The notes under the pieces: generated by a model
What the model saw: only the letters and a program-made list of their open reading frames with translations
Databases searched by the model: none
Told to the model about the DNA's origin: nothing
Source of the DNA: JAPLJU01 sp036725345
GTDB taxonomy: Bacteria; Desulfobacterota; Syntrophia; Syntrophales; UBA2192
Direction of reading: 5' to 3'
DNA length: 64,000 nucleotides
Assembly (NCBI GenBank): GCA_036725345.1
Contig: DAIMEJ010000005.1
Span: 106,702-170,701, forward strand
In this document: positions 16,270 to 24,466 of the stretch, piece after piece
Position numbering within the stretch: position 1 is the first letter of the stretch
How the letters are laid out: each line of letters starts with the position of its first letter
Position numbers and translations under genes: made by a program

Positions 16270-16302
16270 GAGGGCGGGGCCGCAGGGCCCCGCCCTCATT
16301 TT
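16270..16302 (+). terminator. Strong Rho-independent terminator of the DUF cluster
   Basis: Twelve-base perfect arms (16270-16281 and 16286-16297) with a GCAG loop, then ATTTT. It closes the DUF6502-DUF5666-DUF4382 unit. Confidence 0.85.
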
Positions 16303-16481
16303 AAACGGTGCGGGGTCCGGTATTTCAGCGATTAACCTGCACCTGCCCGCACATTTTTCTACTTCACGAGGTGACGCGTCACCGGGTGGTCAGTGAACGA
16401 GCCGCCGCCTTTTTTCTTTCCATTTTTCACTTTAAATCGTATGATTGTCAAAAGCCGCCCTGCGATAAGGAGAGATTGAAT

Positions 16482-16877
16482 ATGGCTATCGCGAAGAGAG
16501 CAAAGCAACTCACCTTTACCCTTCCCAACAGGGTGGGGCTTCTCGCCGAGGTGACGTCCTTCATCGCCACAGCGAAAATCAACATCGAGGCCATCTGCGC
16601 CTACGGCAGAGGAGAAGAAGGCGTTTTCATGATTGTCACGGACCACAACGCCAAGGCCCGAAAAATCCTTACCCACATGGGGGCGGAGGTGAAAACGGAG
16701 GACGTCATCATCGTGGAGGTTCCGAACAAGCCGGGGCAGCTCCACGCGGCATCGAAAAAAATCGCCGCCGCCGTCGTGGACATCGCCTACGTTTACGCGA
16801 GCCCCTCGAAGGGAAAGATGAGCCTCGTTTTCAAGACGGACAATACCCCGAAAGCGCTGAAGGCCATGAGGAAGTAG
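16482..16877 (+). CDS. Tandem ACT-domain protein
   Basis: 131 residues. Two ACT folds: LTFTLPNRVGLLAEVTSFIA at about 9-28 with IEAICAYGRGEEGVFMIVT, and VEVPNKPGQLHAASKKIA with VVDIAYVYASPSKGKMSLVF. Stand-alone ACT pairs bind amino acids or similar ligands and regulate partner enzymes; in related genomes they often lie by acetyl/phenylacetyl-CoA ligase genes, but none is here. AAGGAGA lies 7 bases before ATG 16482; the frame is open further upstream but without a better start. Confidence 0.85.
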   Translation: MAIAKRAKQLTFTLPNRVGLLAEVTSFIATAKINIEAICAYGRGEEGVFMIVTDHNAKARKILTHMGAEVKTEDVIIVEVPNKPGQLHAASKKIAAAVVDIAYVYASPSKGKMSLVFKTDNTPKALKAMRK

Positions 16878-17125
16878 TCATCGTCTTCCGCCAAGCGCCC
16901 GGCGTGATCCCAGTGGGGGATTCCGAAGACAAGAGCGCTGCTGTTTTCATTGATCAGGGAGGTCATGATTTTCGCAGGACCCGACACAGCGGCAAACCAA
17001 AAATCGGGGTCTGCGGAAGGGTTCCTCGTCGGCAGCAGGCAGCGCCGGGGACCGGGAGGTGCGGTTTCGCCTGCGCCGCGGGTCTCTGCAGCGGAGGGGC
17101 CCGCTTCCAACGGACGGTGAGCAAG

Positions 17126-17662
17126 ATGCGAAGAAGGATCGGAATCTTTCCTGCCTTGATCGCCATGGCAATTTTTGCCGGGTGCGCCTCCACGCCCCAA
17201 ATGCCCCCGGGCTTCGAACCGCCCCTGCAGCGCGTCAGCAATCCCTATTTCGATGCCAGCCTGACGCCGGTCGATGACCACTCCCTTTCGCCCCGGGCCG
17301 GTTACAAGGCCTTTCTTCTTTCCATCGAAAACAAGACCGGTGAATTCCTGGAAATTATCTGGAGCGACACCTTTTACGTCGACCCCAGGGGTGAAAACGG
17401 AAGATTCATGATGGATGAAGAGTCCAACTTCCGGAACAACCCCCTCCAGCCGGATATCGTTTTCCCTCGCGACGGGAGCGTCATCACCATCTGGCCTGAA
17501 AACCTCGCGCATTACTACGGCGGTCAGTTCTCACGCTGGGCCCACAACAACATGGAAACGGGCGAAAACGGCATCCTTCTCACGGTCCGGCTCAAAGAGC
17601 AGATCATCACGGAGAAAATCGTCCTGACGATTTCCTACCCGCAGGAACCGGCAGGCGAATGA
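17126..17662 (+). CDS. Lipoprotein of unknown function
   Basis: 178 residues from ATG 17126 (GGTGAG 5 bases upstream). MRRRIGIFPALIAMAIFAGC is a clear lipoprotein signal with Cys20. The mature part has no enzyme motif but alternates beta-strand-like segments (GYKAFLLSIENKTGEFLEII, then VFPRDGSVITIWPENLAHYY). The phrase on intrinsic orientation (AFLLSIENKT..FLEIIWSDTFYV) resembles small periplasmic beta-sandwich lipoproteins. I do not recognise the family. The frame runs open to 16904, but the upstream portion is not protein-like. Confidence 0.7.
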   Translation: MRRRIGIFPALIAMAIFAGCASTPQMPPGFEPPLQRVSNPYFDASLTPVDDHSLSPRAGYKAFLLSIENKTGEFLEIIWSDTFYVDPRGENGRFMMDEESNFRNNPLQPDIVFPRDGSVITIWPENLAHYYGGQFSRWAHNNMETGENGILLTVRLKEQIITEKIVLTISYPQEPAGE

Positions 17663-17816
17663 CAGCGCGGGCCTCCTCTCTCACCGCCCCCCCGGTTCAG
17701 TCCCCCTGACGACGGCTTCCACTCCCCGCGGCGGGAGAAAATAATTTCAAATTTACCCGGGATTGTATAAATATACCTGTCCTGATTCCGCCGGCGGACG
17801 TCAAAAGGAGCCTGAG

Positions 17817-17906
17817 ATGAACTTCAGTCTCATCGTCAACGGCTCGGGAAGCGCCTCTCTGAAAAAAACTTTCCGCCCGCCAGTGGCGGGTGGCGTCGGA
17901 CCCTAA
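17817..17906 (+). CDS. Possible 29-residue leader peptide
   Basis: ATG 17817 follows AAAAGGAGCCTGAG, a well-placed ribosome-binding site, and the frame closes at 17904-17906, 18 bases before the next gene. The peptide (MNFSLIVNGSGSASLKK to VGGVGP-like end) matches nothing I know. It could be a leader for the downstream hydrolase gene, a real small protein, or chance. Confidence 0.3.
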   Translation: MNFSLIVNGSGSASLKKTFRPPVAGGVGP

Positions 17907-17924
17907 AGATGAAGGAGCATCGAC

Positions 17925-19097
17925 ATGTCGTTTTCGCGCAGCAAATCCGTCACAAAAACATCGGGGGTATCAGCCCTCGACGGCTTGAAGCGGTATCACT
18001 CCATTCCTCATTTCAAGCTCGGAGGGGCTTACTGCCCCGGCGAAGAGTCGGGTTTTGAATATGGCGGCGCCGGCGGTGTGACTCTGGAATCTCTCTGCGG
18101 TGAGCCCTTGCGAGTCGCCTACATCGCCACGGGGACGCCGGAGCGTGACGAAAACGGGAAGATCACGAATGCCGTCATCATCAGCCCCTACTACTCCGGG
18201 GATTCAACCTTCATGTACTATTACTGGCACGACGGCCAGGAAGGGAACGCCTTCGCCGGCGGGGCCGTCGTGGGGCCGGGGAACCTCATCGACACGGACA
18301 GGTACTATGTTATTTTTCTTGATGCCCTGGGTCTCTGGGGGGCCAGCAAACCGAGCGACGGGCTCGGCATGAAATTCCCCCGCTACAACTACTTCGACTG
18401 TGTGCAGGCGAACCACCTCCTGCTGCGGGATGTGCTGAAGGTGGGCCGGGTGAAGCTCGCCACGGGCGTCTCGATGGGCGCCATACAGAGTTACATCTGG
18501 GCGGTCCTGCACCCGGGGTTTGTCGAGGCGATTCTGCCCATCGGCGGTTTGACGGCAATGAATTCAAGCACCCGATGGCTGTTCGATCTCATGACGGCAG
18601 CCATCCAGAGCGACCCCGCCTGGCGGGAAACGAAGGGTGACTACTACCACCTGCCCAAGGACAAGCACCCCAACCGGGGTGTGATGTTCGGGTGGTCGAT
18701 CCTGCTCTACACGGGACTGAGTTTTGATTTCCGCGTGAGTCAGCCCTGGGCGGAGACCCGCAAAGAGGTGTTCTGCTGGGAACCTGACGGAAACCAGGGG
18801 GAACTGCTCCTCCCCCTTGCGGAAAACTACGACGCGAACGACCTGCTCCTGCGAAACCAAATCGGCGATGGTTATGACCTGACGGATCATCTGCATCGCC
18901 TCCGGGCCAGGACCCTCATCCTTCACGTGGCCAACGATCAGTGGCTCCGTTTGAGCACGGCCGAAAAAGCCCGTGACCGTATCAAGGGGGCCCGGCTGTG
19001 TTCTTTCGAGCATGAGTTCGCCCACTACGCCGTCTTCCGGGCACCCAACGCTTTGAGCAATGAGGTTCTTGCTTTCTTCAGGGACATCGGATTATGA
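17925..19097 (+). CDS. MetX-like alpha/beta hydrolase (homoserine acetyltransferase family)
   Basis: 390 residues, cytoplasmic. The fold matches the homoserine O-acetyltransferase group: a Ser nucleophile in GVSMGAIQSYIW, Asp in LILHVANDQWL and a His near the end in HEFAHYAVF. True MetX proteins have GGSMGG and a conserved substrate Arg loop; here the elbow is GVSMGA and several MetX motifs are missing. A related acyltransferase or hydrolase acting on another substrate is therefore more likely. AAGGAG precedes ATG by 7 bases. No methionine genes are nearby. It converges with another alpha/beta hydrolase on the minus strand; the 129 bases between them show no clear terminator. Confidence 0.7.
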   Translation: MSFSRSKSVTKTSGVSALDGLKRYHSIPHFKLGGAYCPGEESGFEYGGAGGVTLESLCGEPLRVAYIATGTPERDENGKITNAVIISPYYSGDSTFMYYYWHDGQEGNAFAGGAVVGPGNLIDTDRYYVIFLDALGLWGASKPSDGLGMKFPRYNYFDCVQANHLLLRDVLKVGRVKLATGVSMGAIQSYIWAVLHPGFVEAILPIGGLTAMNSSTRWLFDLMTAAIQSDPAWRETKGDYYHLPKDKHPNRGVMFGWSILLYTGLSFDFRVSQPWAETRKEVFCWEPDGNQGELLLPLAENYDANDLLLRNQIGDGYDLTDHLHRLRARTLILHVANDQWLRLSTAEKARDRIKGARLCSFEHEFAHYAVFRAPNALSNEVLAFFRDIGL

Positions 19098-19226
19098 ATC
19101 GCCTCCCCCGGAATCAAGGGAGAAATGGATACGCAAAAAACCATTCGTCGGCCATGGGCCCACGGTCGTGATTTCACGCCCGCCGAAGGCCGTCGGACCC
19201 CTTCGGCCACTGCCGGAATGACCTGA

Positions 19227-20204
19227 TCAGCCGAGCATACGCGCGATTCGGCGCCGGACAGGGAGCAGTTTTTCGCTGAAATTCCACCACGCCGTGCTTT
19301 CCGCGATGTGACCGGTCAGAATCTCCACAAGAAAATCAGGGTCTTCGATGAGCGGAGAGTGGCCTACTTTCTCCCTCGTCACCAGCTCCCCTCTTTTGAG
19401 CCCCCCGACAGTGCGCTCCAGGGCGTCCAACGGCACCAGGCTGTCCTCCGCCCCCCGGAGTATCAGCACCGGCATTCTCAACCTGCTGAGTTCCCCCTGG
19501 ACATTCCAGGTCAGGAGGGATGACAGATGCCCGACGACGGCCTCGGGCGACATGCGGACGGCGTCGTCGACCAGCGTCTCGAAGTATTCATCCTGCCTTG
19601 CGTAGGGCGCCATTCGGACGAGGGCCCGACGGAGGCAGCGCCTGAGTATCCCGAGCTTCTGAAGCCTGCCATAAACGGCGGCAAGGCCGTCGGGCGAACG
19701 ATAATCCGGCGGACCCGGGATGCCCGCAAGCAGAGCGGGCTGCTTTTCATCCTGATGTTCCTTTTGTTCGTCGGCTCCGTCCAGTTTAAAAACATCAATG
19801 AGCCAGGCAAGCCCCTCAACCTTGCCTTTCATGCCCTCCGCGGGGGCCGGCGCGACCAGCAGCATGCTGCGGACCATTTCCGGATGATCCAGGGCAAACT
19901 GCATGGCCACCGCGCCGCCCAGCGAGTGGCCGACGAGGTGAAAGGCGGGAAGACCGAGGCCCCTTGAAAACGCATAGAGGTCCGACGCCAGCTGTTCCAC
20001 GGAATGTCCGACCCCGGGGCGGCCCGTTTCGCCGCAGCCCCGCAAATCCGGTGCGTAGGCCCTGCAGTTCTCCGGCAGACGTTTCAAAACGGGCTGCCAC
20101 CAGCGCCAGGACCCGAAATTCCCGTGGAGAAGAACGAGAACCTTTTTCCCGCTGCCGCCGATTTCATAATGGATTTTAAGGCCCGGAACATCCAAGAAAG
20201 GCAT
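19227..20204 (-). CDS. Alpha/beta hydrolase
   Basis: 325 residues from the ATG at 20204, preceded by GGGGGGAAAG. A longer start at 20273 adds 23 residues with no better ribosome site. Motifs: the oxyanion HGNFGS, nucleophile Ser in VGHSLGGAVAMQF, acid Asp in ILRGAEDSLV and His in KVGHSPLIEDP. This is the common alpha/beta hydrolase fold; the substrate is unknown, and esters, lactones or thioesters are possible. It lies directly downstream of the PHA synthase gene on the same strand but across a terminator. A role in PHA or acyl-CoA turnover is possible but not shown. Confidence 0.8.
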   Translation of the reverse strand: MPFLDVPGLKIHYEIGGSGKKVLVLLHGNFGSWRWWQPVLKRLPENCRAYAPDLRGCGETGRPGVGHSVEQLASDLYAFSRGLGLPAFHLVGHSLGGAVAMQFALDHPEMVRSMLLVAPAPAEGMKGKVEGLAWLIDVFKLDGADEQKEHQDEKQPALLAGIPGPPDYRSPDGLAAVYGRLQKLGILRRCLRRALVRMAPYARQDEYFETLVDDAVRMSPEAVVGHLSSLLTWNVQGELSRLRMPVLILRGAEDSLVPLDALERTVGGLKRGELVTREKVGHSPLIEDPDFLVEILTGHIAESTAWWNFSEKLLPVRRRIARMLG

Positions 20205-20256
20205 GTCTTTCCCCCCTTTATCAGATGAGTGCCTGATCTTGTCAAAAGGTTGATCG

Positions 20257-20284
20257 AAAAAAGGCGGGACCAAACGGTCCCGCC
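20257..20284 (-). terminator. Rho-independent terminator of the PHA synthase gene
   Basis: On the minus strand, GGCGGGACC and GGTCCCGCC (plus arms 20263-20271, 20276-20284) around a four-base loop, followed by six Ts. It also lies inside the longer 5' option of the downstream hydrolase, supporting the shorter start there. Confidence 0.85.
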
Positions 20285-20324
20285 GGTCATACAGCGAAAT
20301 TCATTTTCCCCCGCCCGTGGCAGC

Positions 20325-21902
20325 TTATGATGCCGGGTTCGTTTCCTGTTCGAGGTCCAGTTGAAAGCGGACAGGACCCCGGCCGCCGCTGAAGCAGGTG
20401 TGAAGGGCGCAATCCGATGTCGGAAGCGACCAGGACGTCGCCATCGCACCGTGACCCTTCGGGAAAACCGACACCTCGGCGTCGACGAAATCAAGCGGTG
20501 CCAGCGCCGCCTCCCGGTCCACCAGGTCGTCACCCTCGGCAATGCAGATGAGCCATTTCACATTCTTCTCTTTCAGTCGCTTGAAGTTCAGCTCCCTTCC
20601 GAAAAGCCTGACCGGCAGCGTGCCGTCCTTCGACACGGGCTTCGTGTAAGAGTCGAAGCTCAGCTTCGTGATGCCCACGGGGAGATCGCTTCTCTCGTAG
20701 ATCAGCCAGTAATTGAGCGCGGCCGCCGTCGCGGGTATCCGGACCTCGCCGGGATTCGAACCGTCGAACATATGGAGATCGCGGTAGAAGGCAAAGAGCG
20801 GGGCTTCCCGATCCATGCTCTTGAGCTTGTAGACCCAGCTCATGACCTTGCCGTCGACCACCCGGTTGCCGTTGGGCAGTTCCTTGACGGCGTACCCGAG
20901 GTCACGGAACCGCTCAGGGATGTGTTCCAGGTATTCCGTCAGCGCCCTGCTACGCGTGCCGTCCATGGGAGCGACACAGGTCACAAAGGCATCCACCAGG
21001 CCGTCGAGCTCGCCGGACAGCAGATTCAGCGCGGACACGAACCCGCCCTGGCAGTAACCGTTCAGCGTGACCGGCCTGCCATGCCGCCGCTTGATGACCT
21101 CGCAGAAGTGGCGAGTGTCGAGACAGTCATCCTCGCCCGTCATCGTCTGAACGGCCGGTGTGACTTCGATATCTTTGATGATCCGGATGTAGGTGGGTAT
21201 GCCCTGGTTCGCGAAGCAATGCGTGTAGCTCTTGTCCTCCCCGGGGAGGAAACCGAGGATGTCGGCTCCGAGGACGTAGGGCGGGATGATGAGAACGGGT
21301 TTTCCCTTGGGCCGCACCTCGACGCCCTTATGGCGGGGCAGAACCTTGTAGAGGTAAAAGCGATCCGTTTCGGCAACCCTGACATAGCCGCCGTCGTTGA
21401 AGTGGAACCCGAAGTCTTTTTCAATATCCCGAATCGCCTCGGGGTACCCGTAAACGAGGCGTTCCATCAAGTTCGCGAGTCTGTGCGAGTAAGACGCTAT
21501 GTCCTCGCCCTCGCGGTCCAGAATCGTGTTGAGGGAGGCCGAAAAGGCTCTTTCGGCCTCCCGGGCATGAAACTCGTTCAGCGCCTTGAACGACGTGAGC
21601 AGCGCTTTCCTGTTGGTCTCGATGTTGAACAGAAGGAGCTCGAGATAGTCTCTCGCTGTCTCACCGGGTCTGTGTTGGAGCACTTTGCACTGCTCTGTTC
21701 TGTTGAAAGAACGGGCAGCCACCCAGTAGGGACTCATGAAATCGAAGCAGTAGCCGTACAAACCGTTCAGGTACGTCTGTCCGGCTTTCAGAAAATCCAT
21801 CCAGGACATGACCGCCTTGACATTGGCATCCGCCATGCGATCCGGCAGCAACAGCAGCGGACGGGACAAATCACTTTGGGTATCAGGCGTCGGCCAGAAC
21901 AT
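20325..21902 (-). CDS. phaC: Poly(3-hydroxyalkanoate) synthase-like protein (PhaC)
   Basis: 525 residues. A class I/II-like PhaC: the lipase-like box is GYCQGG with Cys284 as the nucleophile in place of Ser. VLIIPPYVLGADILGFLPGE and TYIRIIKDIEVTPA are core-domain signatures, and Asp in EGDDLVD with the His of PKGHGAM would finish the triad. The enzyme polymerises 3-hydroxyacyl-CoA into granule polyester and releases CoA. The N-terminal 180 residues are helical as in PhaC, but I see no phaA, phaB or phaJ next to it. GAAGGGGGTG lies about 8 bases before the ATG. A phasin-like gene is 128 bases upstream on the same strand, so the two may be co-transcribed as a granule module. Confidence 0.85.
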   Translation of the reverse strand: MFWPTPDTQSDLSRPLLLLPDRMADANVKAVMSWMDFLKAGQTYLNGLYGYCFDFMSPYWVAARSFNRTEQCKVLQHRPGETARDYLELLLFNIETNRKALLTSFKALNEFHAREAERAFSASLNTILDREGEDIASYSHRLANLMERLVYGYPEAIRDIEKDFGFHFNDGGYVRVAETDRFYLYKVLPRHKGVEVRPKGKPVLIIPPYVLGADILGFLPGEDKSYTHCFANQGIPTYIRIIKDIEVTPAVQTMTGEDDCLDTRHFCEVIKRRHGRPVTLNGYCQGGFVSALNLLSGELDGLVDAFVTCVAPMDGTRSRALTEYLEHIPERFRDLGYAVKELPNGNRVVDGKVMSWVYKLKSMDREAPLFAFYRDLHMFDGSNPGEVRIPATAAALNYWLIYERSDLPVGITKLSFDSYTKPVSKDGTLPVRLFGRELNFKRLKEKNVKWLICIAEGDDLVDREAALAPLDFVDAEVSVFPKGHGAMATSWSLPTSDCALHTCFSGGRGPVRFQLDLEQETNPAS

Positions 21903-22030
21903 CGATGAACACCCCCTTCGGAACAGTGGTAAGATTCAAGTGTCGGAAAACCCGCTGACAACATGCTGGTCACATAATTTTCAATGACCCAAATCTTTAT
22001 TGATTCATCAGTGACTTTTCTACAACAGAT

Positions 22031-22312
22031 TTACTCCTTCTTCGACTTGGCGGCTTCGGCAAACATCTCCTCGACTCGCTTGAAGTTTTCATCCACGGCC
22101 GTCTTGAACTGCTCGCCGCCCTTTTTGAAAGACTTAATCCACTCGTTGACGGCCTTCTTCCCCTCGTCCGGGAATCCGGTCATCATGCCCATGTACAGGT
22201 TGATCATCTTCTCGGTCTGCTCTTGGAGCATCAGCATCGCACTGTAGTTGTTGTTGAAGGTTGATTTGTAAAAATCAAGGGTCTGCTTCACGAGTTTTTT
22301 GGGATCCATCAT
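22031..22312 (-). CDS. Phasin-like small helical protein
   Basis: 93 residues, all helical, with Met, Lys and Glu abundant. LDFYKSTFNNNYSAMLMLQE, then MMTGFPDEGKKAVNEWIKSF, reads like short phasins or PhaE/PhaM-like granule proteins that coat PHA inclusions. Such proteins set granule number and size. It has an AGGAGGT 6 bases before ATG and a near-consensus promoter. The position directly upstream of PhaC supports the call; the sequence alone is too simple to prove it. Alternatively it could be a PhaC subunit as in class III enzymes. Confidence 0.65.
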   Translation of the reverse strand: MMDPKKLVKQTLDFYKSTFNNNYSAMLMLQEQTEKMINLYMGMMTGFPDEGKKAVNEWIKSFKKGGEQFKTAVDENFKRVEEMFAEAAKSKKE

Positions 22313-22688
22313 GGTTCGTACCTCCTGTCGGGGATTTTATATTTGCCCTCTATTTTAACCAGAAAAAGAGATTTGTCAAGAAAAATTTGTGCGATGCAAC
22401 ATAATTTTTTCGACATTATATAAGTCAGTAATAACAGCATGTTAAAGTGAGCATTACACATAGTGGTATCGCTTATAACATAATATTTATCGCAATGCAA
22501 TACCATCTTGCGACGGCAGGCTCAACCGCGAAGGAGAATTGTCTTCTCCTGTGCACAGACGGGTTGACGGATGACCTTAAAGATGATGAAATAACCGGTA
22601 ATTTCATCTCAGGGCAGGCGCTTCCAATTCGAGCTGCGTGGAAGAACGGTCATCGGCGCTTTCGAATGGAAAACACGGAGAGACCGTC
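22313..22688. other. AT-rich divergent intergenic region
   Basis: It holds the phasin promoter and, upstream of it, a TGC-N3-GCA element (22390-22398), plus a related TTGCATTGC on the minus strand near 22492-22500. TGC-rich repeats are the kind of site PhaR-type repressors bind, but that is only a resemblance. An 88-codon plus-strand frame at 22447 looks spurious. Confidence 0.4.
22352..22379 (-). promoter_or_regulatory. Sigma-70 promoter of the phasin-phaC unit
   Basis: Minus strand TTGACA (plus 22374-22379), 16-base spacer, TAAAAT (plus 22352-22357). Close to consensus; the RNA would start about 30 bases before the phasin ATG. Confidence 0.75.
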
Positions 22689-23261
22689 ATGTTCACTTTA
22701 CCGAACTGCCTGAGTATTTTCAGAATGGTCAGCGCTCCCGCCCTGCTTTACCTCGCGTGGATCGGCCGGGCCGATATTTTTTTGCTCCTCCTTGTGCTGG
22801 CCCTCCTGTCGGACGCCGTTGACGGGACGATAGCACGGAGATACAAGCAGGTGACGGACCTCGGGGCAAAACTCGACAGCTGGGGGGATTTCTCCATTTA
22901 CATGACCGTCCCCCTCTGCGTCTGGTGGCTCTGGCCCGATCTCATCAGGCAGGAGGCACCCTTTGTCGCAGCCGTCGTCGCGGGCTTCGCCGTTCCCATC
23001 TTCATCGGCTTCATGAAATACCGCCGATTGACGAGCTACCACACCTGGGCCGCGAAGTTCTCGGCCGTCGTCCTCAGCGTCGCCACCCTCGTGATGATCC
23101 TCTTTGAGGTTGCCTGGCCTTTTGAGATTGCCGCGGTCATCCTCGTCCTCTCCGCACTGGAGGAGATCGCCATCACGATGACCCTCCCCGAGTGGCGGTC
23201 CAATGTCCCCTCCCTCTGGCACGCAAGGCAATTCGCAAGGGAACTCCGGGGGTCGCGGTGA
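22689..23261 (+). CDS. CDP-alcohol phosphatidyltransferase family protein
   Basis: 190-residue inner-membrane enzyme with about six hydrophobic segments. The signature DG-x2-AR-x8-G-x3-D-x3-D is complete in DAVDGTIARRYKQVTDLGAK plus LDSWGD (about 40-65). The family moves a phosphatidyl group from CDP-diacylglycerol to an alcohol such as glycerol phosphate, serine or inositol phosphate. The acceptor cannot be told from this sequence. GGAGAG lies 5 bases before ATG 22689; the frame is open 17 codons further but without a site. It stands alone. Confidence 0.85.
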   Translation: MFTLPNCLSIFRMVSAPALLYLAWIGRADIFLLLLVLALLSDAVDGTIARRYKQVTDLGAKLDSWGDFSIYMTVPLCVWWLWPDLIRQEAPFVAAVVAGFAVPIFIGFMKYRRLTSYHTWAAKFSAVVLSVATLVMILFEVAWPFEIAAVILVLSALEEIAITMTLPEWRSNVPSLWHARQFARELRGSR

Positions 23262-23362
23262 GGAGATGAATCGGTAAACCATTTACAGCCGTGCGCTCTC
23301 GTAGTATATTGAAAAGCAATCATGCCCGGGATAGAAACCTGTTATCCCCAGGAGGTCAGCCC

Positions 23363-23629
23363 ATGAAAGACGACTGGAAAGAAAAACTTTTCTGCGCCGC
23401 GAAATGCTCCAAGTGCCGCAAGGACCTGTCACCCCGGAACCCGAGAATCCTCTCCGTTTACAGTCACAAGCCCATCTGCATGAGCTGCAAGAAAAAAGAG
23501 GAAAAGCGCCCCGATTATGAGGGAGCCTCCAAGAAAGTCATCGAACAGTGCATGATCGACACGGAAGTCATGTACAGCGACCCGGGGGGATACTGCTACA
23601 GCCACTTCTATCCCTTCAAGTGCAAGTAG
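23363..23629 (+). CDS. Small zinc-ribbon-like protein
   Basis: 88 residues from ATG 23363 (AGGAGG 7 bases upstream). Two CxxC pairs (CSKC at about 15-18, CMSC at about 39-42) could hold one zinc in a ribbon. Further Cys residues lie near the C-terminus (QCMIDTEV, GGYCYSHFYPFKCK). It is basic and shows no signal peptide. Unknown family. The next gene, encoding an Smr protein, begins 32 bases downstream on the same strand, so they may be co-expressed. Confidence 0.65.
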   Translation: MKDDWKEKLFCAAKCSKCRKDLSPRNPRILSVYSHKPICMSCKKKEEKRPDYEGASKKVIEQCMIDTEVMYSDPGGYCYSHFYPFKCK

Positions 23630-23661
23630 AGGCGGTAGCACCCGAAGCCGGAAAGACAAGC

Positions 23662-24363
23662 ATGAAACCCCCCAAATCCGATCTGGGTTTTCAGCCCTTT
23701 GAAAACCTCGACAAACGTCTCAGGAAGAAAACAGCCGATGCCGCGCCCCTGCCCGCGAAACCGTCCCGGGACAAAGGCATTCCACGCACCGAAACGGCGC
23801 CTGCGGCCGATGACGAGAAAATTTTTCTGGAGGCCATGGCAGGCGTAAAAACCCTGAGGGATGGAAAATATGTGGAGCCTTCGCCGCCTCCGGTCCGGGA
23901 GGTTGTCCCCAGGAACGACAAGGACGAAGACCTCGAAACCCTCACGAACCTCGTAAAGTACGGCGAGGGGTTCGTGATTTCCGACACGCCGGAATACATC
24001 GAGGGCACGGGGTACCGTGTACGGCCGGAGATCGCAAGGCGGCTTCACCAGGGAGAGTTTTCGATACAGTCTCAGATCGATCTCCACGGCATGAACGTGG
24101 AAGAAGCCGAGGCCGCCTTCGAGGAATTCCTGCGTGACTCCATCGACAGGGGCAGGAAGGGCATACTCGTCATCCACGGGCGGGGGCTTTCATCGCCGGC
24201 GGAGCCGGTGCTGAAAACCAGGGTCGTCGAATGGCTCACGACGGGCCCCTGGCGAAAATGGGTCACCGCCTATTCGAGCGCCCGCTCCTGCGACGGCGGC
24301 ACGGGCGCGACCTACGTCATGCTGAGACAGCGCCCGGTGACGAAGCGGTTCAAAAGGCGATAA
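23662..24363 (+). CDS. Smr-domain protein
   Basis: 233 residues. The N-terminal 120 are charged and low-complexity. The C-terminal domain is Smr: IDLHGMNVEEAEAAFEEFL (the LDLHG-type motif) and ILVIHGRGLSSP (the G-x-G loop). Smr domains, as in MutS2, nick or cleave nucleic acid; stand-alone Smr proteins (YdaL/SmrA type) have endonuclease activity, and some act on stalled-ribosome mRNA. The HGRG glycines and the DLHG His are all present, so activity is plausible. The reading frame starts earlier, but ATG 23662 is the first after the zinc-ribbon gene. Confidence 0.85.
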   Translation: MKPPKSDLGFQPFENLDKRLRKKTADAAPLPAKPSRDKGIPRTETAPAADDEKIFLEAMAGVKTLRDGKYVEPSPPPVREVVPRNDKDEDLETLTNLVKYGEGFVISDTPEYIEGTGYRVRPEIARRLHQGEFSIQSQIDLHGMNVEEAEAAFEEFLRDSIDRGRKGILVIHGRGLSSPAEPVLKTRVVEWLTTGPWRKWVTAYSSARSCDGGTGATYVMLRQRPVTKRFKRR

Positions 24364-24400
24364 AAAAGACCCTTCGTGGACCCGGGTTCCGCCGCGTGAA

Positions 24401-24432
24401 TAAAAAAAGAGGACCGGTATGACACCGGCCCT
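24401..24432 (-). terminator. Rho-independent terminator of the OmpA-like gene
   Basis: Arms 24410-24418 and 24424-24432 pair with one mismatch; on the minus strand a run of seven Ts follows. It lies 35 bases beyond the stop of the OmpA-like gene and probably serves the Smr gene on the other strand as well. Confidence 0.65.
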
Positions 24433-24466
24433 TTCGTACGTTCGATAGGGCAGATTCCGCTACCGG

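Noticed and set aside
20361..21908. 515-codon plus-strand frame over the PHA synthase gene
   Set aside because: Shadow of phaC, which has full catalytic motifs.
22447..22713. 88-codon frame before the CDP-alcohol transferase
   Set aside because: It overlaps the start of the real gene in another frame, has no ribosome site and is in AT-rich promoter sequence.
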